Translations under genes and position numbers: made by a program
Notes under the pieces: generated by a model
Database searches by the model: none
Told to the model about the DNA's origin: nothing
What the model saw: the letters and a program-made list of their open reading frames with translations, nothing else
Shown: in pieces, positions 25,803 to 34,445 of the stretch
How the letters are laid out: each line of letters starts with the position of its first letter
How positions within the stretch are numbered: the first letter of the stretch is position 1
NCBI GenBank assembly: GCA_902800325.1
Contig: CADCDW010000010.1
Coordinates: 1-38,677, forward strand
Length of the DNA stretch: 38,677 nt
Source: an uncultured Lachnospiraceae bacterium
GTDB taxonomy: Bacteria > Bacillota > Clostridia > Lachnospirales > Lachnospiraceae
Reading direction: 5' to 3'

Positions 25803-25988
25803 TTATATAAACTTATTTAACTCAACATTATAAGTATAACCTACGCTGTCAAGCTTTTTAACAATCTCATCCTTTGATACATCAAACTGACTGCATAAGC
25901 TGTCCAAATCAATCCCGTCATCCCTAAGTCTCGTATTGACGAAGCTAAGCAGCATAATCGCATCCTTCGGTAAGCTTTCAAGTGCCAT
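25803..25988 (-). CDS. DUF4250 domain protein
   Basis: 61 residues, almost entirely the DUF4250 domain: LPKDAIMLLSFVNTRLRDDGIDLDSLCSQFDVSKDEIVKKLDSVGYTYN. The pattern of a short helix, a three-helix core and a closing YxYN fits this clostridial family, whose role is unknown and which has the look of a small winged-helix unit. The start lies one base after the stop of the preceding methyltransferase-like gene, with GAGGT upstream, so the two are translationally coupled. Confidence 0.85.
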   Translation of the reverse strand: MALESLPKDAIMLLSFVNTRLRDDGIDLDSLCSQFDVSKDEIVKKLDSVGYTYNVELNKFI

Positions 25989-25989
25989 A

Positions 25990-26892
25990 TTAAAGTACCT
26001 CGCCGGTTATAAGCCAAGGAGACGGCTGTGTCACCAGCATGCTCTTTCTGTCGGTTTTTGAAACGGTAATCTGGGTAACCTCAAGATTACTTATGTTATA
26101 CTTTTCAAATAAATCCTTGATACCCGAAAGCACATTAAACTCCAAGGTATATAATACAAATTTCATCTTAGGATTCTTCTCAAGAAGTCTTACTATATCC
26201 TCCTCAAGATGCTTGTTTGCAACTATAAATGAAAGTCTCGGAACCGGTATCTTAGCCATATTTTCAGGTCCCAAATCAGAGATAATCTGAACATTGTGTA
26301 CACCGAATTTCTTGACATTATCCTCCATGGTTTCCTTGGCACCCCGGTCATTTTCCACACAGATTATCGTACCGTCACCGGCAACAAATGCAGCCTCTAT
26401 AGCGATACTTTCCGCATCTACAAGGCATATGGTATCCTGTGCATCTACATCCAGCATACTCATAATAACGGCTCTTATTTCATTTCCTACATACTTTATT
26501 GTACCCTTGGAAAACATCTCATTTTTCATACCGATACGATAGGACTCACGAGTCTTTTCATTGAGTACAAATATAACTGTCGGCTCTGTAATCTTGTGAT
26601 TGATGGCTTCCTTAATCTTGCATTTTTTAACAAGCGCATTTACCTCGATACCGGTTGAATACCACATATCAAGCTCACCAAAGCCAATCTCCCATAATTC
26701 ATAAAACAAATCCTCATGGGTTTCATCTGCAAATATTAAAACTCTCTTATTGGTTTCAACTACCGGAACAACATTTTTCATCTTACCACAGATATCAAGA
26801 AGCTTTATCTTTTCCGGTCTTACCTCCATTTTCTGTGCAAAATAACCCATCCACTCTAAAATTTGATTGGTGCTGTAACATCCCTTAGCCAT
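25990..26892 (-). CDS. CbiE/CbiT-like protein with degenerate SAM-binding motif
   Basis: 300 residues. The first ~115 resemble the tetrapyrrole methylase (CbiE) half and the rest the CbiT half of precorrin-6Y methylases. CbiT landmarks are present: GNEIRAVIMSML, IEAAFVAGDGTIICVEND and ETMEDNVKKFGVHNVQII. The SAM-binding glycine motif (DIGAGTGS in the family) reads LVDAESIA here, so methyltransfer is doubtful. No other cobalamin biosynthesis gene is nearby; it is coupled instead to a DUF4250 gene. It may have taken a binding or regulatory role. The start follows AGGGAGG. Confidence 0.7.
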   Translation of the reverse strand: MAKGCYSTNQILEWMGYFAQKMEVRPEKIKLLDICGKMKNVVPVVETNKRVLIFADETHEDLFYELWEIGFGELDMWYSTGIEVNALVKKCKIKEAINHKITEPTVIFVLNEKTRESYRIGMKNEMFSKGTIKYVGNEIRAVIMSMLDVDAQDTICLVDAESIAIEAAFVAGDGTIICVENDRGAKETMEDNVKKFGVHNVQIISDLGPENMAKIPVPRLSFIVANKHLEEDIVRLLEKNPKMKFVLYTLEFNVLSGIKDLFEKYNISNLEVTQITVSKTDRKSMLVTQPSPWLITGEVL

Positions 26893-27009
26893 AACTCTAC
26901 CTCCCTATCTATGAGTCCTTTTCATTTTTGCTTTATATTTTTTTACAATTTCTATTATCTATTCCTATAAATTTCATTTATTGTATTATTTGTCTATGTT
27001 ATCTTCTTA

Positions 27010-28488
27010 CTATTTTTCTTCTGTCTTCTTTTCTTCTTTTTCCTTTTTTTCGGCTTCTTTTTCTTCTAATTTCTTTTCTTCCTTCTCTCTTTTTTCAGCC
27101 TCTTTTTCTTCCTTCTCTTCTAACTTCTTTTCCTCTTTTTCCTTCTTTTCAGCCTCTATATCGGATATCTTTTCTTCCTTAACAAACCATCTCTTGGTTA
27201 TAGGTCCTTTATTTCTATGCTTGATGGTTCTTCTTGTATCATTTTTATCCTTATAAATTGCCTCTCCTGTTTCCAGATCAAAGCCCTTCAAAAGATGATA
27301 ATCCTCTGTATCGGAAGAAAGATTCTTACTTCTTAAACCATCACGAAGAAGTACAGCAATAAGCGCATAAATACATGCAAATACAGGTACACCGAGTACC
27401 ATTCCGGCTACGCCAAACAAATCGCCTCCGACAAGAATTGCAACAAGAACCCACATACCCGAAAGACCAGTTGAATCTCCGAGGATAAGCGGTCCAAGGA
27501 TATTTCCGTCGAACTGCTGAAGTACCAATACAAAAATTACAAAGATTATGAAGTACATCGGATCGTCCATAAGTGCCAAAAGTGCACCCGGAATCGCTCC
27601 GATAAACGGACCGAAGAACGGTATGATATTGGTCACACCGACGATAACACTTATGAGCACTGCATACTTCATTCCGATTGCAGCGGTAAAGATAAAGCAC
27701 AAAATTCCTATAATAATTGAATCAAGAATCTTACCGTTTATAAATCCGCCAAATACAAGATTGGCATATGAAAGACCTTCAAGTATTTTATTTCCTGTCT
27801 TCTTAGAGAAGAACAAATATACAAATTTTTTAAATTGGGCAACAAGTGTTTCCTTGCTGTTAAGAAGATAAACCGCAACTATAATTCCAACTAAAAAGTT
27901 AAATATTGCCTTTACGCCTAAAACTATGCCTGATGAAATATTAACAACTATAGTGTCCATATTAGGCATAACTTTTTCCTGGAAAATAGTAAGGATATTT
28001 TTCTCCAGATAGTTTACAACATCTGTAAACTTATTCTCCAAGAACTCATTCTTGGCAAAAACCTTGTCCACCCAGTTTTGAAGACTGTCAAGATAACCCG
28101 GCATAGAATCCACCAGATCCTTAAGACTCTCATATATTCGTGGGATAACCAGCCACAGGAATATCGTAATAAGTCCTATAAAAATCGCTATGGTAAGCGC
28201 AACTGAAAATGCCTTTACTTTTTTATAGGCCTTATCATAATCCAATTTTTTGGAAATCTTACTTACGATGATTGCAAGTCCTTTTCTGATATAATTCATA
28301 ATTGGACTTAGCAAAAATGCAATAACTATACCAATTACAAAGGGAGTAAGCGCAGAAAAAATCGCACCAAAGATACCAAATATTCCTCTCCATCCCTTGA
28401 TAATCTGGCTGAACAATATAGCTATACATAATGATACGGTGAGAACCACACCAAGTCTAAGATAATTTTTATTCCATCTGTTTCCCAT
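27010..28488 (-). CDS. AI-2E family membrane transporter with charged repeat tail
   Basis: 492 residues. The transporter core (about 10-370) has eight helices and the family signatures VTNIIPFFGPFIGAIPGALLAL, LQQFDGNILGPLILGDSTGLSGMWVL and LFGVAGMVLGVPVFACIYA. After residue about 420 the protein becomes a Lys/Glu repeat tail (EKKEKEEKKLEEKEEKEAEK and similar) of about 50 residues, not seen in the paralogue at 21039. The two proteins share architecture but differ greatly in sequence, suggesting old paralogy. The tail should be cytoplasmic and probably helical. The start follows AGAGGTAA; a structured repeat fills the 5' leader. Confidence 0.88.
   Translation of the reverse strand: MGNRWNKNYLRLGVVLTVSLCIAILFSQIIKGWRGIFGIFGAIFSALTPFVIGIVIAFLLSPIMNYIRKGLAIIVSKISKKLDYDKAYKKVKAFSVALTIAIFIGLITIFLWLVIPRIYESLKDLVDSMPGYLDSLQNWVDKVFAKNEFLENKFTDVVNYLEKNILTIFQEKVMPNMDTIVVNISSGIVLGVKAIFNFLVGIIVAVYLLNSKETLVAQFKKFVYLFFSKKTGNKILEGLSYANLVFGGFINGKILDSIIIGILCFIFTAAIGMKYAVLISVIVGVTNIIPFFGPFIGAIPGALLALMDDPMYFIIFVIFVLVLQQFDGNILGPLILGDSTGLSGMWVLVAILVGGDLFGVAGMVLGVPVFACIYALIAVLLRDGLRSKNLSSDTEDYHLLKGFDLETGEAIYKDKNDTRRTIKHRNKGPITKRWFVKEEKISDIEAEKKEKEEKKLEEKEEKEAEKREKEEKKLEEKEAEKKEKEEKKTEEK
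27014..27170. repeat. Low-complexity coding repeat (Lys/Glu tail)
   Basis: Plus-strand runs of TTCTTCTTTTCTTC-type polypyrimidine encode the EKKEKEEKK tail of the AI-2E transporter. Units of about 24-48 bases recur with small changes, typical of slippage-prone DNA. Confidence 0.7.
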
Positions 28489-28523
28489 TTGTTACCTCTT
28501 TGAAATTTTTAAGTTAATGTCAA

Positions 28524-28674
28524 CTTCGTTGCCGCTTGGTTTTCGCTTATACTCTATATCTCGCAAGCACGCATCTTCGATGCTCGCCTATCTGCTTCGC
28601 AGATGGCTTGCTCGATAACTCGCCGCGAAAACTCAAATGCCGACTTCGTCGGCGCTTGGTTTTCGCTTATACTC
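28524..28674. repeat. Structured repeat element with copies 120 bp apart
   Basis: Two 31-bp copies (28524-28554 and 28644-28674) of the same phrase, ending in CGCTTGGTTTTCGCTTATACTC, differ at only a few bases and are exactly 120 bp apart. Between them are hairpins ATCTGCTTCGCAGAT (about 28589-28603), GCCGACTTCGTCGGC (about 28639-28653) and GCATCTTCGATGC (about 28571-28583). The element sits in the probable 5' leader of the AI-2E gene. A related phrase occurs after leuS. It may be a small non-autonomous mobile element or a regulatory RNA; no protein seems encoded. Confidence 0.6.
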
Positions 28675-28677
28675 GTT

Positions 28678-28705
28678 ATTATACCATAAATAGCAAAAAT
28701 GTGAA
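28678..28705 (-). promoter_or_regulatory. Promoter reading into the repeat element and AI-2E gene
   Basis: The minus strand has TTCACA (28700-28705), a 16-base spacer and TATGGTATAAT, with TATAAT at 28678-28683 and an extended TGG. The transcript would begin near 28671 and include the whole repeat before the ATG at 28488. Confidence 0.55.
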
Positions 28706-28744
28706 CAAGCTTTGCAAGATTTTCACAATTAATTTTCTTTATCG

Positions 28745-28773
28745 TTGACACGAGTAAAAATATTGTCTAAAAT
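28745..28773 (+). promoter_or_regulatory. Promoter of the ATPase gene at 28841
   Basis: TTGACA (28745-28750), a 17-base spacer and TAAAAT (28768-28773). This is divergent from the promoter at 28678-28705, 40 bases away. Confidence 0.7.
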
Positions 28774-28840
28774 AGTAATACAGTTTTTGATTACACATTT
28801 ATCAAAACAAAAATTTTACATTCTGATGAGGAGACAGTTT

Positions 28841-30160
28841 ATGTATAGAGATGTCATAGGTAACCTTTTAGCCTGGTACGAGGAAGGGCATAACGGTATA
28901 TTGTATGTAAAGGGTGCTTACGGAGTTGGCAAAACCTGGACAGTAAAGGATTTTGCAAAGGCTTATTATAATGATTTAAAATCTGTGGATTGTTACAAAA
29001 ATACAGCATTTAAAAACATTATAACGCGTAAGATTGATAAGGATAACGATGAAGATGATGTCTCTATTGAAACAAAGATTTCGGATGTTGACTTTATACT
29101 TGAGCAGCATTTCGGAACGAATGATTTTTCAGACTGTCTTTTAATATTTGATGAGATACAAAATATACCTGATGCTGCCGAGTTTTTCCTCGAATACTCT
29201 AAGGCTCATCCGGATTATAAGCTGTGTCTTATCTCTTCTTCCATGAATGTTACGGAATTTGAATATACACATATGGATATCTTTAATATAATCCGTATGC
29301 GTCCTATGACCTTCGAAGAATTTATGATTGCCAATCAGGCAAGTGACCTGCTTTCACTTATTGAAAATGACAAGAACAAAAAGCTTAAAAAGGATGATGA
29401 GGAGAAGGTTAAATCCCTTTTACGTGACTATATGCTGACAGGCGGTATGCAGGGTGTTGTAAAAGCATTTTTGAAAAATCATGATTATTCGGTTATAAAA
29501 CCCGAACAGCAAAAGCTCCTTGATGAATATGAAAAACGTATAAGAAAATCCTATACATATGCTCTTTCACAAAGAGCAGTTCGTATATGGTCAAGTATTC
29601 CTACTCAACTTACACATGATAACAAAAAATTCATGTATCGTTTTGTGAATGAAAATGCGCGTGCAAGAGAATATTACAATTCAACCCAATGTCTGCTTGA
29701 TCTTGGATTTGCAAGAAAGCTTCCACGTGTTAAGGAGTGCATACTTCCGCTTGAAGAACACATAGATGATAAATCCTTTGAGCTTTTTATGATAGACCAC
29801 GGACTGCTTAGAACCGCTCTTAAACTCGATGTAAATGAAGAAATTACTCTTCTCGATATATTTACCGAAGCAAACGGTGCCGTAGCCGAGCAATATCTAT
29901 TCCAGGAGCTTAGCCATAAAGTTGGATTTTTATACTACTGGATATCCGGTGCCACAGCAAGAGTTCCTTTCGTATATGAAAGCGAGGACGCTCCCGTACC
30001 GGTAGATATCAGATTTACAGAAAATAAAAAAGCACAAAACATAAAATCTTTTAGAGAAAAGAACAAAAACACCGAGTTTTCTCTCAAGGTTTCCCTTGAA
30101 CAGGTAGGACTCACCGATAAAGTACTTAACGTACCTGCATACGGAATCCACTGCTTATAA
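28841..30160 (+). CDS. AAA-type ATPase with C-terminal DUF4143-like region
   Basis: 439 residues from the ATG at 28841, which has GAGGAG seven bases upstream. The open frame runs 32 codons further but overlaps the promoter. Walker A is GAYGVGKT (25-32) and Walker B is LLIFDEIQN with D104 and E105. Sensor-like SSSMNV and the arginine-containing RMRPMTFEEFM follow, as in the archaeal-type ATPase/DUF4143 family. The C-terminal region (YYWISGATARVPFVYE) corresponds to the degenerate nuclease-like DUF4143 domain. Members are widespread orphan ATPases of unknown role, sometimes proposed as toxin-antitoxin or mobile-element related. It has its own promoter and terminator. Confidence 0.82.
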   Translation: MYRDVIGNLLAWYEEGHNGILYVKGAYGVGKTWTVKDFAKAYYNDLKSVDCYKNTAFKNIITRKIDKDNDEDDVSIETKISDVDFILEQHFGTNDFSDCLLIFDEIQNIPDAAEFFLEYSKAHPDYKLCLISSSMNVTEFEYTHMDIFNIIRMRPMTFEEFMIANQASDLLSLIENDKNKKLKKDDEEKVKSLLRDYMLTGGMQGVVKAFLKNHDYSVIKPEQQKLLDEYEKRIRKSYTYALSQRAVRIWSSIPTQLTHDNKKFMYRFVNENARAREYYNSTQCLLDLGFARKLPRVKECILPLEEHIDDKSFELFMIDHGLLRTALKLDVNEEITLLDIFTEANGAVAEQYLFQELSHKVGFLYYWISGATARVPFVYESEDAPVPVDIRFTENKKAQNIKSFREKNKNTEFSLKVSLEQVGLTDKVLNVPAYGIHCL

Positions 30161-30187
30161 AAAAGAGGCTAAAAGCCTCTTTTTTTT
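30161..30187. terminator. Bidirectional terminator
   Basis: AAAAGAGGC (30161-30169), TAAAA loop, GCCTCTTTT and more T (to 30187). It serves the plus-strand ATPase gene and the minus-strand HD-domain gene, whose stop codon is at 30190. Confidence 0.9.
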
Positions 30188-30189
30188 GT

Positions 30190-30777
30190 TTAATTAAGTT
30201 CATCCAGCGTCTTTGCAAATGACGGAATAAATTCTCTCACAAAGTCCTTTACTTCAGGGAGTTCATTGCTTAATTTTTCAACCGCATATCCGATTGTTTC
30301 TTTAGCCTTTAAAAACTCTCTGTTGCCGGTTTTTTCTTCTTCCATACATTTTATCAATGCAGAAAGCTTATCAGCCGCCTTGACAAGCTTCCACTCATAT
30401 TCCTTATCAGGTGCCTTAAAAAATAAATCTTCGTAAGCCTCCCTCATATCCTCCGGAAGCTGACCGAGAAGCTTTCTGTTGGCTCTTTCTTCTATGGTCT
30501 TATATGCCTCCTTTATATCCTGATTATAATACTTTATAGGTGTCGGCATATCTCCGGTTATAATCTCGGAAGCATCATGGTAAAGTGCCGTAACAGCTGC
30601 ATAATCCGCATCCAGCTTTTTATCAAATCTTACATTTCCGATAACACAAAGCGCATGTGCAATCATGCTTACATCAAGAGAATGTTCCGAAAGATTCTCC
30701 TCCCTTGTATTGCGCATAAGTGCCCAGCGGTTAATATATTTCATCCTGGCTATCGTAGCAAAAAAATTGTATTCCAT
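30190..30777 (-). CDS. yfbR: 5'-deoxynucleotidase-like HD-domain phosphohydrolase (YfbR type)
   Basis: 195 residues from the ATG at 30777 (GGAGA upstream); a longer frame to 30825 runs into a hairpin and is rejected. It has RMKYINRWALMRNTREENLSEHS, HD motif ALYHDASEIITGDMPTPIKYYN (H67, D68, later D76) and the family's W18 near the start. These match YfbR 5'-deoxynucleotidases, which remove phosphate from dNMPs such as dUMP or dAMP during nucleotide salvage, in length (about 199 residues) and motif order. It is a cytoplasmic metal enzyme. The gene sits between the ATPase gene and ftsH with no obvious functional link. Confidence 0.85.
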   Translation of the reverse strand: MEYNFFATIARMKYINRWALMRNTREENLSEHSLDVSMIAHALCVIGNVRFDKKLDADYAAVTALYHDASEIITGDMPTPIKYYNQDIKEAYKTIEERANRKLLGQLPEDMREAYEDLFFKAPDKEYEWKLVKAADKLSALIKCMEEEKTGNREFLKAKETIGYAVEKLSNELPEVKDFVREFIPSFAKTLDELN

Positions 30778-30808
30778 ATCTTTTCTCCATAAAGTTATAT
30801 ATGACACA

Positions 30809-30900
30809 GGAAAGACACCCGGCATACTTTTAGGTGCAAAGCAAATCGTGAGCGACAGCGAGATTTGCGTGTACCTAAAAGTATGCCGTGGTGTCTTTCC
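30809..30900. repeat. Long imperfect hairpin upstream of yfbR, downstream of ftsH
   Basis: Three nested arms are visible: 30809-30818 with 30891-30900 (10 bp), 30821-30835 with 30873-30887 (15 bp), and GCAAATC 30841-30847 with GATTTGC 30862-30868, around a GTGAGCGACAGC loop. No U-tract follows on either strand, so it is not a normal terminator. It may be an ftsH 3' stem that protects mRNA, or a dispersed palindromic repeat. Confidence 0.75.
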
Positions 30901-30910
30901 CTATGTTGCA

Positions 30911-32848
30911 TTACTCACTTACAAGTAAATCTTCACCGTCTTCATTTTTAGTCTTAAGCTTTGTTCCCTGATATTTTTCAAAAAGCTCAACAAACTCTTT
31001 ACCGGAAAGGTTTTCCTTTTCCATAAGCACCTTTGCAATGGCATCAAGAGTAGTCATGTTCTTTTTAAGAAGCTTAAGTGCCTTTTCATAAGATGCCTTT
31101 ATCAGGTTCTTAACCTCATTGTCTACCTTGGTCTCTGTTTCGGCAGAACAGTTAAGCACTCTTCTTCTGTCAAGATATTCACCGGTTACACCTTCGAGCT
31201 GAACCATACCGAATTTATCTGACATACCATACATGGTTATCATGGTTCTGGCAACATTTGTAGCCTTTTCTATATCATTTGAAGCACCTGTGGTTATAGA
31301 ATCAAATTTAAGCTCCTCTGCTGCTCGTCCTGCAAGAGCTATAACAATCTCTTCCTCAAGCTCCTTTTTGGTCTCAAGCTGCTTTTCCTCTTCAGGGACC
31401 TGCCATACATATCCAAGTGCTCCGTTGGTTCTCGGAACTATGGTTATACGCTGAACAGGAAGGGTATTTTTTTGAAGTGCTGCTGCCAGAGCATGACCTG
31501 TCTCATGATATGCAACAATTTCCTTTTCCTTCTTGCTAAGAAGCTTTTCTTTCTTTTCCTTACCTGCAAATACTATCTCTATAGCTGCGATTAGATCCTT
31601 TTGGGATACATATTCCCTTCCGTTTCTTACAGCAAGTAATGCACCTTCATTTATAATATTGGCAAGATCTGCTCCCACCGCACCTGAAGTTGCGAGAGCA
31701 AGCTCCTTGAAATCAACAGATTCATCCAGCTTAACATTTTTGGTATGAACCTTTAAGGTGTCTATTCTACCCTTCATATCAGGTTTGGAAACTATAATTC
31801 TTCTATCAAATCTTCCCGGACGAAGAAGTGCCTTATCCAAAACCTCCGGTCTGTTTGTAGCAGCAAGAATTATTATACCCTTTGAGGTATCAAAGCCATC
31901 CATCTCGGAAAGGAGCTGGTTAAGTGTCTGCTCTCTTTCGGAATCTCCACCCGAATATCTGGTATCACGGCTTCGTCCTATGGCATCTATCTCATCAATA
32001 AATATTATACAAGGCGCCATGGTATTGGCCTTTTTAAATAACTCTCTTACTCTTGATGCACCAAGTCCGACATACATTTCTACAAATTCAGAACCTGAAA
32101 TTGAGAAAAACGGAACCTTGGCTTCACCGGCAATTGCCTTTGCAAGTAAAGTCTTACCTGTTCCGGGAGGGCCGACTAAAAGAGCACCACGAGGAAGCTT
32201 CGCACCAATCTCGATATACTTTTCAGGTTTCTCAAGAAAATCAACAATTTCAGTAAGAGACTCCTTAGCCTCCTCCTGACCGGCAACATCCGCAAAGGTT
32301 ACCCCTGTTTCCTTTTCAACATACATCTTTGCATTATTCTTATTTACACCCATAATACCGCCGTTTTTAGACGCTGTACGCATTATAAGAAGCATAAGAA
32401 CATAAAATGCCGCAATCATGATGCCGTAGGAAATAATGGTTGAAACGATTGCATTTTGTCCTTCTTCAACCTCTTCAAACTCCACCTTTGCTTCTTCGAG
32501 TCTGTCGACAATCCTATAGTCGGGAGTTCTGATTACGGTATAAGTTGTTTCATGAACCGAATCTTCACTTTCCTTTGGCTTAATAACTATTTCATCATTG
32601 TAGATTTTGACACTTTTTACCTTATCGTCTTCAAGCATCTGCAGGAATTCATCATAGGTTATTTCTTCCTTGCCCATAGCCTTAAATTTGCTGTATCCCT
32701 GCCAAAATAAAAGAGCCATAAAAATAGAAGCAACCAAAAGTATAATCTGCATTGATGGTTTTTTCTTATTGTTGTTATTATTTGAATTATTGCCGTTATT
32801 TCTATTATCTTTATTATCCTGGTTATTGTTTTGATTATTGTTATCCAT
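30911..32848 (-). CDS. ftsH: ATP-dependent zinc metalloprotease FtsH
   Basis: 645 residues from the ATG at 32848, which has TGGAGAATA upstream; the frame extends 20 codons further without a ribosome site. The N-terminus is a striking Asn/Gln/Asp-rich tract (1-27), TM1 at about 33-50, an extracytoplasmic domain, TM2 at about 136-157. The AAA domain has GPPGTGKT (226-233), IIFIDEID (281-288) and the second region of homology with LRPGRFDRR. The protease motif is H448-E449-T-G-H452. FtsH degrades membrane and some soluble proteins. It is preceded by the glyA terminator. Confidence 0.96.
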   Translation of the reverse strand: MDNNNQNNNQDNKDNRNNGNNSNNNNNKKKPSMQIILLVASIFMALLFWQGYSKFKAMGKEEITYDEFLQMLEDDKVKSVKIYNDEIVIKPKESEDSVHETTYTVIRTPDYRIVDRLEEAKVEFEEVEEGQNAIVSTIISYGIMIAAFYVLMLLIMRTASKNGGIMGVNKNNAKMYVEKETGVTFADVAGQEEAKESLTEIVDFLEKPEKYIEIGAKLPRGALLVGPPGTGKTLLAKAIAGEAKVPFFSISGSEFVEMYVGLGASRVRELFKKANTMAPCIIFIDEIDAIGRSRDTRYSGGDSEREQTLNQLLSEMDGFDTSKGIIILAATNRPEVLDKALLRPGRFDRRIIVSKPDMKGRIDTLKVHTKNVKLDESVDFKELALATSGAVGADLANIINEGALLAVRNGREYVSQKDLIAAIEIVFAGKEKKEKLLSKKEKEIVAYHETGHALAAALQKNTLPVQRITIVPRTNGALGYVWQVPEEEKQLETKKELEEEIVIALAGRAAEELKFDSITTGASNDIEKATNVARTMITMYGMSDKFGMVQLEGVTGEYLDRRRVLNCSAETETKVDNEVKNLIKASYEKALKLLKKNMTTLDAIAKVLMEKENLSGKEFVELFEKYQGTKLKTKNEDGEDLLVSE

Positions 32849-32887
32849 AGTTATTCTCCATAACTTATAGTGTATAGCCTTTAAAAC

Positions 32888-32930
32888 ATTAAGGGCTATG
32901 TACATCAAGCATAATGTACAAGCCCTTAAT
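32888..32930 (-). terminator. Terminator of glyA
   Basis: ATTAAGGGCT (32888-32897) pairs with AGCCCTTAAT (32921-32930), with an inner GTACA/TGTAC stem. GTTTTAAAG follows on the minus strand. Confidence 0.8.
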
Positions 32931-32947
32931 ATAATAATCCTATTATC

Positions 32948-34183
32948 TTACTTATAAAGAGGATACTTATCAGTAATGCTCTTTACAAGACTCATGGCCT
33001 TGTCATTATCCTTGTCAATAACTGCAGCCTTAATGGCATCAGCTATTACTATCATGTCATCTTCCTTTGCGCCTCTTGTTGTAATAGCAGGTGTACCAAG
33101 TCTGATACCGCTTGTTACAAATGGTGACTTAGGATCATTTGGTACTGTGTTCTTATTTGCAGTTATATGTACCGAATCAAGAAGCTTCTCAACCTCTTTT
33201 CCTGTCATATCAAGGTTCTGTAAATCCACCAGCATAAGGTGGTTATCCGTACCGCCTGAAACTATATTGAAGCCTCTTTCCATAAGTGCCTTTGCAAGTA
33301 CCTCGGCATTTTTCTTAACCTGTGCCATATATGCCTTATATTCATCTGATAAAGCTTCCTTAAAGCATACTGCCTTACCTGCCATAACATGCATCAAAGG
33401 TCCGCCCTGAATTCCAGGGAATACTGCCTTATTGAAGTTATACTTTTCATTTACCTCATTGCTTGAAAGAATGAGTCCTCCACGAGGTCCTCTTAAGGTC
33501 TTGTGAGTAGTGGTTGTAGTAACATGAGCATATGGGATTGGGCTCTCATGAAGTCCTGCTGCAACAAGACCTGCTATATGTGCCATGTCCACCATAAGCA
33601 CTGCTCCCACTTCATCAGCAATCTCTCTGAAACGCTTAAAATCAATTGCTCTTGCATAGGCAGATGCACCTGCCACGATAAGCTTTGGCTTGCACTCCTT
33701 TGCTATTCTTAACACCTCATCATAATCTATAAAGCCGTCATCATTTACTCCGTAAGGTACTACATTAAAATACTTACCTGACATATTAACAGGTGAACCA
33801 TGAGTAAGATGTCCGCCATGTGCAAGGTTCATACCCATAAATGTATCGCCCGGCTCCATAATAGCAAAAAATACAGCCATATTGGCCTGTGCACCTGAAT
33901 GTGGCTGAACATTGGCATATTCACAGCCAAATAATTCCTTAGCTCTTTCTCTCGCAAGATCCTCAACCACATCAACATACTCACATCCACCGTAATATCT
34001 CTTTCCCGGATAACCTTCTGCATATTTGTTGGTAAGCGGACTTCCCATAGCAGCCATAACTGCCTTTGAAACAATGTTTTCCGATGCTATAAGCTCGATA
34101 TTATCATTTTGCCTGTTAATCTCAGCTGTCATCGCATCAGCAACTTCAGGGTCAATCTTAACAATCTCGTCAAAATCGTACAT
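32948..34183 (-). CDS. glyA: Serine hydroxymethyltransferase
   Basis: A 411-residue PLP enzyme that interconverts serine and glycine with tetrahydrofolate, supplying one-carbon units. The PLP lysine is K228 in [15 protein letters not shown]. Other landmarks are [32 protein letters not shown], the [11 protein letters not shown] pocket and [14 protein letters not shown]. Length is normal. AATGGAGG precedes the ATG. It has its own strong promoter about 130 bases upstream and a terminator after the stop, so it is a monocistronic unit; the leader shows no riboswitch I can identify. Confidence 0.97.
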   Translation of the reverse strand: MYDFDEIVKIDPEVADAMTAEINRQNDNIELIASENIVSKAVMAAMGSPLTNKYAEGYPGKRYYGGCEYVDVVEDLARERAKELFGCEYANVQPHSGAQANMAVFFAIMEPGDTFMGMNLAHGGHLTHGSPVNMSGKYFNVVPYGVNDDGFIDYDEVLRIAKECKPKLIVAGASAYARAIDFKRFREIADEVGAVLMVDMAHIAGLVAAGLHESPIPYAHVTTTTTHKTLRGPRGGLILSSNEVNEKYNFNKAVFPGIQGGPLMHVMAGKAVCFKEALSDEYKAYMAQVKKNAEVLAKALMERGFNIVSGGTDNHLMLVDLQNLDMTGKEVEKLLDSVHITANKNTVPNDPKSPFVTSGIRLGTPAITTRGAKEDDMIVIADAIKAAVIDKDNDKAMSLVKSITDKYPLYK

Positions 34184-34318
34184 CTTTTAAAACCTCCATT
34201 AATTATTTTATGATTTTTATTTGCTTATATTTATGTAATTCTTAACAATTTAAAATATACTGACCAAAACGCACATTGATTATTGGTATAAATATAAGTT
34301 CAATCAACACCGCCTTTA

Positions 34319-34347
34319 ATTATCTCATAAGTGCTTTTTAGTGTCAA
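34319..34347 (-). promoter_or_regulatory. Promoter of glyA
   Basis: TTGACA (34342-34347), exactly 17 bases, GATAAT (34319-34324), all on the minus strand. The leader of about 128 bases can form a weak TTGATT/AATCAA stem but has no purine, THF or ZTP riboswitch pattern. Confidence 0.75.
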
Positions 34348-34445
34348 CAAAACTATTTTTCTTTTAAACTAATATTTTTTCTTTTAAAGAATTTATTTAA
34401 AGCTTTTAGCCATTCATATAAAACCACTCTTTTAGAGCTTCTGTA

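Noticed and set aside
25990-26892. Part of a cobalamin biosynthesis operon
   Set aside because: No other cob/cbi gene is nearby and the SAM motif is lost; the gene is coupled with DUF4250.
30809-30900. Ordinary rho-independent terminator of ftsH
   Set aside because: There is no U-tract on either strand after the stem.
34184-34320. Riboswitch (THF, ZTP or purine) in the glyA leader
   Set aside because: The ~128-nt leader has only a weak stem and none of the conserved core sequences I know for these classes.
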